NCBI GenBank assembly: GCA_902478875.1
Contig: CABSMZ010000100.1
Span: 1 to 6,897 of the forward strand
DNA length: 6,897 bases
Direction: 5' to 3'
From: an uncultured Collinsella sp.
GTDB lineage: Bacteria > Actinomycetota > Coriobacteriia > Coriobacteriales > Coriobacteriaceae
The notes beneath the pieces were generated by a model, which saw only the letters and a program-made list of their open reading frames with translations, was not told where the DNA came from and made no database searches. The translations under genes were made by a program, and so were the position numbers. This document shows, in pieces, positions 1 to 5,226 of the stretch (its first letter is position 1; each line of letters opens with the position of its first letter).

Positions 1-13
1 GTATAAGAGACAG
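1..13. other. Residual Tn5/Nextera mosaic-end adapter at contig end
   Basis: The first 13 bases, GTATAAGAGACAG, equal the last 13 bases of the 19-bp Tn5 mosaic end used in Nextera-type libraries (AGATGTGTATAAGAGACAG). The match lies exactly at base 1 and the coding sequence of the neighbouring kinase gene runs straight into it. The likeliest reading is untrimmed adapter at the end of an assembled contig, not genomic DNA. These bases should not be translated as part of the adjacent gene. Confidence 0.9.
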
Positions 14-610
14 CATGGGGTAGTTGCGATAGCGCAGGCCAAACTGCTCAAGTCCCGAAAGAGTGTAGAGCGGAGCGCCGGCGAGGCCCGTCTTTTTGCG
101 CAGCTCGGTGGTGCCCAGGCCGATGGCGGCGTCAATACCGACGGAGAGCGTCTGGTCGTAGTACTCAACGGCAGCCTCGCCGCTGCCGCTCGCAGGGCTC
201 CACGAGCGAATGCGCCCGATGTCCTGACGCTGCAGCTCGCAGGTGAGCAGCGCGCCAAAGTCCTTGCCGGAGAAATCGTCGATGCCGAGGGTCTGGGCAA
301 AATCGTTGCCGGAGCCTACGGGCAGGACAGCAAGCGCCGGTCGAACCGTCTCTTCTTGCGCCATCAAGCCATTGACGACCTCGTGGATTACGCCGTCGCC
401 GCCGAGCGCGATAACCGTGCGGTAGCCTTGGGCCCGTGCGGCGAGCTCCTTGGCGTGTCCCATGCGCTCGGTCAGCACCAGGTCAAACTGGGATGCGCGC
501 GCGGTCATATCCAAAAAGCGCTGCAGACGCTCGGCAACTTCGCGTGCCGCACCCGACTGGGCGGCGGGGTTGGCGATGATGAGCGTGCGACCAAAATCAG
601 TTGCGTGCAT
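14..610 (-). CDS. Diacylglycerol/lipid kinase family protein (3'-truncated by contig end)
   Basis: This is a member of the DAGK catalytic-domain family (DgkB/YegS-like), soluble ATP-dependent kinases that phosphorylate diacylglycerol or related lipids at the cytoplasmic membrane face. The start is ATG at 610-608, preceded on the minus strand by CAGGAG seven bases upstream; 199 codons are visible before the adapter. Visible hallmarks are the N-terminal strand LIIANPAAQSG (residues 10-20), where the family has NP-x-SG; the nucleotide-binding motif GGDGV (70-74) followed by HEVVNGL; and LPVGSGNDFAQTLGI (96-110), the second family signature. The usual form of the first motif is GGDGT, so Val74 replaces the common Thr. 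Full-length relatives are about 290-320 residues, so roughly the C-terminal third is missing. It lies 87 bp downstream of the CLC gene on the same strand with no terminator between, so co-transcription is possible. The lipid substrate cannot be told from sequence. Confidence 0.88.
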
Positions 611-697
611 GGGGCGACTCCTGGCGTATGACGTGACGGTGCGGTCGCGCTCAGGTCGAATTGCCCCTGATTGTGGCTGCACGGCGAATACTAACGT
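611..697. other. Short spacer between CLC gene and lipid kinase gene
   Basis: This 87-bp gap lies between two minus-strand genes. It holds the kinase ribosome binding site (CAGGAG on the minus strand, 623-618). A 5-bp inverted repeat TCAGG/CCTGA (651-655 and 666-670) has no T-tract and is too weak to call a terminator. I see no convincing promoter, which fits read-through from the CLC gene. Confidence 0.5.
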
Positions 698-2119
698 CTA
701 CTCTATCAGGTCGTTGTGGCGCTCGATAGCATCCGCTACCGTACCGCCCTCATCCACAATAAGCGAACGGCGCTTGGGTGAGATGATGCGCTGGGCGGGG
801 TACACGCCGCGGTGCCCGCCGACGAGATAGCTGATAAAGGCCACGATGACAAAGAACCCGGCTGCCGTGCCGTGGAACAGGTCGATGGCCATCATGCAGG
901 TGGTGATGGGCACGTTGAGGCCGGCGCAGAACACGCCGAGCATGCCCAGCGCCGCCAGAAAGCTGGGGTCGATTCCGACGAGGCAACCGATCCAGCCGCC
1001 GAGCGCCGCACCGATACCAAACAGGGGCGTGACCTCGCCGCCTTGGAATCCGGCACCCAGGGTGAGCGCTGTCACCACGAGCTTGATGACTGCGTCGGCA
1101 AGGGTCGTGTTACCGGCGAACCCGGCGCCCGAGAGCCAGGTGGCAAGGCCGGCATACTTCCAGGCGTCGAGCATCGCGTAGGCCGCGAGCACCACGAGCG
1201 CGCCCACGAGTGCGCGAGCAAGGTAGTTGGTGATAAAGCGACCGTACAGGCTCTTGACGGTTCGAACCGACCAGGCAAAGAGGCGTGCCATCAAACCGAA
1301 GATAATGGCGCTGATAACAACGATGACAACCGTCCGTGGTGTCATGTTGGGAACGCTGGCGATAACATTCGCCTCGTACTCGGTTCCCAAGGCAAGCGAC
1401 GTAAAGTAGCCGGTAAACGAGGCGACCAGGCAATAGATGCCCGCGGTGTAGTCGATCTTGCCGATAAAGCACATCTCCATGCCAAAGAAAGCTCCGGCAA
1501 GGGGCGAGCCGAATACGGCGCCAAAGGCCGACGAGATGCCGGCGAGCATGAGGTCGTGGTGGTCATGCTTTTTGAGGTGGGCGAGGCTCGAGATGTTGCT
1601 GGCGATGGTGCCGCCAATCTGCACCGCGGCGCCCTCGCGGCCGGCCGATCCGCCGGTGAGGTGCGTGAGCGTGGAGCAGACGAAGGTGAGGACGGCCATG
1701 CGCATATGGATGAGGCGTGTGCCCAGAGCGGAGTCGATGACCAGGTTGTTACCGCGTTTGGCGGCAAGGCCGTGGTTCTTGTACACCCACGCGGTAGCCA
1801 CGCCCACGACGGGGAGCGTGGCGTAGATCCACGCATGGTGCTCGCGATAATCGGTTGCGATATTCAGCGAGGCCAAAAACGCCCAAGCGGCAACGCCCAT
1901 GGCGAGCGAGACGATGACGACGAGTACGAGCAACTTAGCGCTCGCAAGTAGGTTGCGGGCGTTGCGGCGCGTGTCGGCAGCCAAGAGATGCTCGGAGCGG
2001 GTAAGTTGATGCCTGCCTGCCGTGATGACGTCATTAAGGGAGAAAAAGCCGCCGTCGTCGAGTGGCTGGGAATGATCCTGCGCTTTGTTTGCGCTTTCGG
2101 GTTTGTCGTTATGAGCCAT
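698..2119 (-). CDS. CLC-family anion transporter, probable fluoride/proton antiporter type (EriC-F-like)
   Basis: This 473-residue polytopic membrane protein belongs to the voltage-gated chloride channel (CLC) family. The ATG at 2119-2117 is preferred because AGAGGA sits five bases upstream; an in-frame ATG nine codons earlier lacks such a site. A hydrophilic cytoplasmic N-terminus of about 58 residues precedes the first helix (60-83). Family motifs in order: RGNNLVID (122-129) at the position of the canonical GSGIP filter, GGSAGREGAAVQIGG (156-170) with gating glutamate Glu162, GAVFGSPLAGAFFGMEM (200-216), GGEVTPLFGIGAALGG (360-375) in place of GxFxP, and GGHRGVYPAQR (434-444). RGNNL, GREGA and GGEVTP resemble the fluoride-exporting CLC-F branch more than the Cl-/H+ exchangers, from memory of those families. 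CLC-F antiporters expel cytoplasmic fluoride using the proton gradient. No fluoride (crcB) riboswitch is visible upstream, so substrate stays an inference. There is no C-terminal CBS domain. Confidence 0.9.
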   Translation of the reverse strand: MAHNDKPESANKAQDHSQPLDDGGFFSLNDVITAGRHQLTRSEHLLAADTRRNARNLLASAKLLVLVVIVSLAMGVAAWAFLASLNIATDYREHHAWIYATLPVVGVATAWVYKNHGLAAKRGNNLVIDSALGTRLIHMRMAVLTFVCSTLTHLTGGSAGREGAAVQIGGTIASNISSLAHLKKHDHHDLMLAGISSAFGAVFGSPLAGAFFGMEMCFIGKIDYTAGIYCLVASFTGYFTSLALGTEYEANVIASVPNMTPRTVVIVVISAIIFGLMARLFAWSVRTVKSLYGRFITNYLARALVGALVVLAAYAMLDAWKYAGLATWLSGAGFAGNTTLADAVIKLVVTALTLGAGFQGGEVTPLFGIGAALGGWIGCLVGIDPSFLAALGMLGVFCAGLNVPITTCMMAIDLFHGTAAGFFVIVAFISYLVGGHRGVYPAQRIISPKRRSLIVDEGGTVADAIERHNDLIE

Positions 2120-2329
2120 ACGTTCCTCTTTTAGGTTGCAACGCAAGCATTATAAAACGCGGTAAACGCGACGAGCCGGTGGGTTGGTTTCCATTCTGTT
2201 TCGCGGTCTGCAACCGACAGGTGTATTTGCGGGCACAGGCCGAGCCGCGGTCGTGCGTCGGGGGATTATACTGAGACAAGCATAAAGAATCGGCGCCCCT
2301 GTTGTGCGCCGTGGCATTAAGAGGTGCAT
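2120..2329. promoter_or_regulatory. Divergent intergenic region between CLC gene (-) and moeA (+)
   Basis: This 210-bp region must hold the promoters for both directions. On the minus strand TATAAT occurs at 2154-2149 and again at 2270-2265; on the plus strand TATACT occurs at 2267-2272, overlapping the second minus-strand box. None has a good TTGACA-like -35 at 16-18 bp, so assignments are tentative. No fluoride (GGNGATGG-type) or molybdenum-cofactor riboswitch signature is seen on either strand. Confidence 0.4.
2291..2311 (+). promoter_or_regulatory. Hairpin in the moeA leader
   Basis: CGGCGC (2291-2296) and GCGCCG (2306-2311) form a perfect 6-bp stem with a 9-nt loop. It ends seven bases before the moeA ribosome binding site AAGAGG (2319-2324) and has no following T-run, so it is not a terminator. 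It could influence ribosome access or transcript stability. It is short enough to be chance in high-GC DNA. Confidence 0.35.
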
Positions 2330-3592
2330 ATGGCAGAGAAACTCATTCCGCTGGATGACGCACAGTCGATTGTCCTGTCGCACGTTGCTCCGACCGATCT
2401 CGTCGAGATTCCCGTGTGGCAGGCCGCCGGTCTTCCCCTGGCCGAGGACGCGGTGGCCGATATCGACATCTCGCCGTTTGCCAACAGCGCTATGGACGGA
2501 TATGCCGTGCGCTCGGCGGACTTGGCGCAGGCGTCTGGTGAGACGCCGGTGACGCTCGACGTTATCGGACACGAGGCAGCGGGCCATGTCTTTGAGGGCG
2601 TGGTCGGCACGGGCGAGACCGTCCGCATCATGACGGGCGCGCCGGTGCCCGAGGGTGCTGACGCCGTAGTGAAATACGAGATCGTCGACGTGCTTGACGG
2701 CGATGGCAACGAGGGCTCGCACGTTCGCTTCTCGGCGCCGGCCAAGGTAGGGGAGAACGTTCGCTCTGCCGCCGAGGAGGCCCATGCCGGCGATGCTGTG
2801 ATGCACGCCGGCGAGGTCGTGGCTCCGGCGGGCGCGGGGCTGCTGGCAAGCGCCGGATACGCGAGCGTGAAGGTGCACGCTGCCCCGCGTGTGGGCATCA
2901 TCTCGCTGGGCACGGAACTGGTCGCACCGAGTAACGTGCCGGCGCGCGGGCAGATTCGCGACTCCAACTCCTCGGCGTTGATGGCCGAAGCACTCGATGC
3001 CGGCGCCGAGCCCGTGTTCTACGGCATTGCGCCCGACGATGAGCAGGCGATTGCCGAACTGGTGCATCGCGCCGTGCAGGAGTGCGATTTTGTCATTACG
3101 AGCGGTGGCGCCTCGGCGGGCGATTACGACTACGTGACGGCGCTCGTCCGGCGCGAGGGCGAGGTGCTGTTTGACCGCATTTCGATGCGTCCGGGCAAGG
3201 CCATCACGTTTGGCTTGCTCGGGGGTAAGCCCTACCTGGGGCTTTCAGGCAATCCGGCCGCGGCGTATGTGGGCTTTGAGATGCTCGCGCGCCCGGCGAT
3301 TCGCAAGATGCGTGGTTTTGCCGAGGGGGCGCGCCCCGTGCAGCGAGCGGTTCTTACCCACGGTGTGAAAAAGCGCCAGGACCGACGCTTCTTTGATCGC
3401 GCCACGGTTTCGCGCGACCCCGAGACCGGTGAGCTGTTGGTGACCGAGGCCAAGACGCAGAATTCGGCGCTGCTCGGCACGATGCAGCGGGCCAACTGCC
3501 TGCTGCGTATTGACGAAGGACCGTGCGACCTCAAGGCGGGCGACGTCGTGGATGTCGTGCGTGTCGACCTGCCCGAGGGAACGGTGTTGTAG
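2330..3592 (+). CDS. moeA: Molybdopterin molybdotransferase MoeA
   Basis: This 420-residue cytoplasmic enzyme uses adenylylated molybdopterin and molybdate to form molybdenum cofactor, the last common step of the pathway. ATG 2330 is chosen because AAGAGG ends five bases upstream; the GTG two codons earlier lies inside that ribosome binding site. Landmarks: PFANSAMDGYAVR (49-61) with conserved Asp56, TGAPVPEGADAVV (102-114), the mid-protein MPT-binding fold starting GIISLGTELV (189-198) and QIRDSNS (208-214), TSGGASAGDYD (257-267), RPGK (287-290) and LSGNP (305-309). Length and domain order match complete MoeA proteins (about 400-420). The family usually has SGGVS, here SGGAS, a conservative change. 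The stop codon overlaps the next gene's ribosome binding site, indicating a two-gene unit with mogA. A copy specialised for tungsten cannot be excluded. Confidence 0.96.
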   Translation: MAEKLIPLDDAQSIVLSHVAPTDLVEIPVWQAAGLPLAEDAVADIDISPFANSAMDGYAVRSADLAQASGETPVTLDVIGHEAAGHVFEGVVGTGETVRIMTGAPVPEGADAVVKYEIVDVLDGDGNEGSHVRFSAPAKVGENVRSAAEEAHAGDAVMHAGEVVAPAGAGLLASAGYASVKVHAAPRVGIISLGTELVAPSNVPARGQIRDSNSSALMAEALDAGAEPVFYGIAPDDEQAIAELVHRAVQECDFVITSGGASAGDYDYVTALVRREGEVLFDRISMRPGKAITFGLLGGKPYLGLSGNPAAAYVGFEMLARPAIRKMRGFAEGARPVQRAVLTHGVKKRQDRRFFDRATVSRDPETGELLVTEAKTQNSALLGTMQRANCLLRIDEGPCDLKAGDVVDVVRVDLPEGTVL

Positions 3593-3602
3593 GAGGAAGA
3601 CT

Positions 3603-4082
3603 ATGGAGTTGAAGATATCGATCGTGACGTGCTCGGACACGCGCGATCTTGCGCAGGACGAGGCCGGAGCCGCACTCGAGGAACTTATCGAGGCGCGGGG
3701 CTGGACGGTCGCCTCACATGTGATCGTGCGCGACGACGTCAGCGAGATTGGTGATGCCATTGTGGAAGCCGCCGATGAGTGCCACGCCAATGTTGTGCTC
3801 ACCTGCGGCGGCACGGGGCTTTCGATGCGCGATGTGACGCCCGAGGCGACGCGTGCCGTCTGCGACCGCGATGTGCCGGGTATTGCAGAGGCGATTCGCG
3901 CGTACTCCATGACCAAGACGCGCCGCGCCATGCTCTCGCGCGCCGTGTGCATGCAACGAGGTCATACACTTGTCGTAAACTTTCCCGGTTCTACGAAGGC
4001 CGCCCGCGAAAGCTGGGAGGCCATAGCGGACCAGCTGGAGCATGCGGCTCAGATGACAGCGGGCGGCGGACATACCAACTAA
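3603..4082 (+). CDS. mogA: Molybdopterin adenylyltransferase, MogA/MoaB family
   Basis: This 159-residue cytoplasmic enzyme activates molybdopterin by adenylylation with ATP, making the substrate that MoeA uses for metal insertion. The ATG at 3603 is set by an ideal AGGAGG (3591-3596) six bases upstream, which itself overlaps the moeA stop TAG (3590-3592); a longer frame opening within moeA lacks support. Motifs: KISIVTCSDTR (4-14), TCGGTGLSMRDVTPEAT (67-83), PGIAEAIR (92-99), RAMLSRAV (108-115) and NFPGSTKA (126-133), where GGTG, RDVTPEAT and PGS form the molybdopterin/nucleotide site. The size matches single-domain MogA or MoaB; sequence alone does not separate the two names firmly, but pairing with moeA supports the adenylyltransferase role. 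It is followed 13 bp later by a strong terminator. Confidence 0.93.
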   Translation: MELKISIVTCSDTRDLAQDEAGAALEELIEARGWTVASHVIVRDDVSEIGDAIVEAADECHANVVLTCGGTGLSMRDVTPEATRAVCDRDVPGIAEAIRAYSMTKTRRAMLSRAVCMQRGHTLVVNFPGSTKAARESWEAIADQLEHAAQMTAGGGHTN

Positions 4083-4095
4083 GCGGTTTACCTGC

Positions 4096-4132
4096 GGCGG
4101 GGCGACCTTATCGGTCGCTCCGCCTTTGTTTT
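4096..4132 (+). terminator. Rho-independent terminator after mogA
   Basis: A 12-bp stem (GGCGGGGCGACC at 4096-4107 with GGTCGCTCCGCC at 4113-4124, one G-T wobble) encloses a 5-nt loop TTATC. It is followed directly by TTTGTTTT (4125-4132). It ends the moeA-mogA transcript and separates it from the mod operon. Confidence 0.93.
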
Positions 4133-4172
4133 CCGCCGAAGCGACGCCGAGGGGTACGGTACCTCGAAACTA

Positions 4173-4190
4173 TATTCTCTAGCGAGAATA
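4173..4190. promoter_or_regulatory. Operator-like palindrome 1 upstream of modA
   Basis: TATTCTC-TAGC-GAGAATA is a perfect 7-bp inverted repeat around a 4-bp spacer. It is centred about 50 bp upstream of the predicted start. It shares half-site TAWTCTS and spacing with the palindrome at 4222-4239, which argues for one dimeric regulator. There is no T-run after it, so it is not a terminator. Confidence 0.6.
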
Positions 4191-4221
4191 ATTTCTCACT
4201 ACCATTATTCGCACGGAAGTA

Positions 4222-4239
4222 TAATCTGATTGCAGATTA
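4222..4239. promoter_or_regulatory. Operator-like palindrome 2 overlapping the modA -10 box
   Basis: TAATCTG-ATTG-CAGATTA is a perfect 7-bp inverted repeat around a 4-bp spacer. It covers the last four bases of the -10 box and the expected transcription start. A protein bound here would block RNA polymerase, so repression is the natural reading. Its centre is 49 bp from that of the palindrome at 4173-4190. The sequence does not resemble the E. coli ModE operator (CGNTATATA arms). Confidence 0.6.
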
Positions 4240-4285
4240 AAGCCTGCGGCGGGGTGCCCGGGCATAGCGTTCGAAAGGGTTGAAC

Positions 4286-5158
4286 ATGTTCGATATGGTT
4301 TCTCGCCGCGGATTCGTCTCGCTCTCTGCTGCCGTCGCTGCCGGCCTTGGTCTTGCCGGCTGCTCGGGCGGCAAGACGTCCGAGTCGGCCGGATCCGATG
4401 CCGGTTCTGCTAAGGCATCTTCCAAGAAAGCTGTCGAGCTGCAGGTCTTTGCCGCCAACTCGCTCGAGAAGGCGCTCCCCGAGGTCCAGGAACTCTATAC
4501 CGAGCAGACCGGCACCACCTTTGCCGACACGCAGTTTAAGGCCTCCGGCGACCTTGTCGAGCAGATGCGCGCCGGTGCCGCCGTCGACGTGCTCATCACC
4601 GCTTCCAAGGGCACCATGGATGACGCTGAGACCGCCGAGCTCGTCGACGTCGATACGCGTGAGGACATGTTCGTCAACGACCTCGTGATCATTCGCGCCG
4701 AGGGCTCCGACACCAAGGTCGAGGCCATCGCCGACGTCGCGAATCTGGACGGCAAGATCGCCATTGGCGACGCTAAGACTGTTCCCGCTGGCAAGTATGC
4801 CAACCAGGCCCTGGCCTCCGTGGGCCTCTATACCGGCACCGAGGGTGACGACGGCGAGTATGCGCCCGAACTCGCCGACAAGGTCGCGCTGGCCGACAAG
4901 GTCGGCACCGCTGCCGCCTACGTTTCTACGGGCGACTGCGTGGCTGGCTTTGTCTACAGTTCCGACATCTTCCGCTATGACGGCATCGAGGAGGCCTTCG
5001 TGTGCCCCGAGGATTCGCACAAACCCATCGTGTACCCGGGTGCCGTTGCCGAGAGCTCCGAGCACGCCGACGAGGCCAAGGCGTTTATCGACTTTTGCCT
5101 GACCAACAAGAAGGCCCAGAAGATTTGGGCCAAGTACGGCTTTGAGCTTTCCGAATAG
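4286..5158 (+). CDS. modA: Molybdate ABC transporter substrate-binding lipoprotein ModA
   Basis: This 290-residue extracytoplasmic solute-binding protein delivers molybdate (possibly tungstate) to the ModB permease. ATG 4286 is chosen from GAAAGGG six bases upstream; an in-frame TTG two codons earlier and an ATG three codons later are alternatives. The N-terminus SRRGFV (6-11), a short hydrophobic stretch and LAGC with Cys26 form a twin-arginine signal joined to a lipobox, so the mature protein should be lipid-anchored outside the membrane. A Ser/Gly/Lys-rich linker (27-48) follows. The fold starts VFAANSLEKAL (54-64). Residues corresponding to the five E. coli oxyanion contacts are all present: Ser59, Ser87, Ala168 in VPAGKYA, Val206 and Tyr224 in FVYSSD. 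PEDSHKPIVYP (241-251) and the C-terminal KIWAKYGF (279-286) are also typical. It is first gene of the operon, 68 bp before modB. Confidence 0.96.
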   Translation: MFDMVSRRGFVSLSAAVAAGLGLAGCSGGKTSESAGSDAGSAKASSKKAVELQVFAANSLEKALPEVQELYTEQTGTTFADTQFKASGDLVEQMRAGAAVDVLITASKGTMDDAETAELVDVDTREDMFVNDLVIIRAEGSDTKVEAIADVANLDGKIAIGDAKTVPAGKYANQALASVGLYTGTEGDDGEYAPELADKVALADKVGTAAAYVSTGDCVAGFVYSSDIFRYDGIEEAFVCPEDSHKPIVYPGAVAESSEHADEAKAFIDFCLTNKKAQKIWAKYGFELSE

Positions 5159-5226
5159 TGCGGCTTGGCGCGATAATTCCATCGTTTTGTGTTTCACTCC
5201 GTCCTTGTATTCGCTTGGAGCTTTTC

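Larger units (their letters stand above)
4133..4285 (+). promoter_or_regulatory. Promoter/operator region of the modABC operon
   Basis: This A/T-rich stretch lies between the mogA terminator and modA. A perfect -10 box TATAAT lies at 4220-4225; 17 bp upstream (4197-4202, CACTAC) there is no good -35, which suggests activator dependence or a weak promoter. The predicted start is near 4232, giving a leader of about 54 nt. Several inverted repeats cluster here: an imperfect GGTAC-G-GTACC palindrome with flanking CGA/TCG (4148-4166), two 18-bp operator-like palindromes listed separately, GAATAAT/ATTATTC (4186-4192 and 4204-4210), and TGCCCGGGCA (4255-4264) in the leader. The modA ribosome binding site is GAAAGGG (4273-4279). 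Confidence 0.65.

Noticed and set aside
812..1951. Long plus-strand open frame of 379 codons inside the CLC gene
   Set aside because: It is exactly antisense to a well-supported CLC gene and its translation is hydrophilic low-complexity sequence rich in Gly, Asp, Glu, His and Arg, typical of frames opposite high-GC membrane-protein genes.
2120..2329. Fluoride or molybdenum-cofactor riboswitch in the divergent region
   Set aside because: I searched both strands by eye for the fluoride motif core GGNGATGG and for large paired structures; only a small 6-bp hairpin is present.
2150..3067. Minus-strand open frame of 305 codons opposite moeA
   Set aside because: It is antisense to conserved MoeA motifs, lacks a ribosome binding site and shows Arg/His-rich translation with no family motif.
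4148..4166. Palindrome GGTAC-G-GTACC as another regulator site
   Set aside because: It is G/C-rich, unlike the TAWTCT repeats, imperfect beyond five bases per arm, and close to the terminator; kept only as a note within the promoter region.
4205..5197. Minus-strand open frame of 330 codons opposite modA
   Set aside because: It mirrors the modA gene; the Leu/Gly/Val-rich translation arises from reading high-GC codons in reverse. The conserved ModA ligand residues on the plus strand settle the coding strand.
5158..5226. Upstream GTG start for modB overlapping the modA stop (TAGTG)
   Set aside because: Stop-start overlap is suggestive of coupling, but no good ribosome binding site precedes it and it would put 23 extra residues before a clean signal peptide. 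The GTG at 5227 has GGAG at proper distance.
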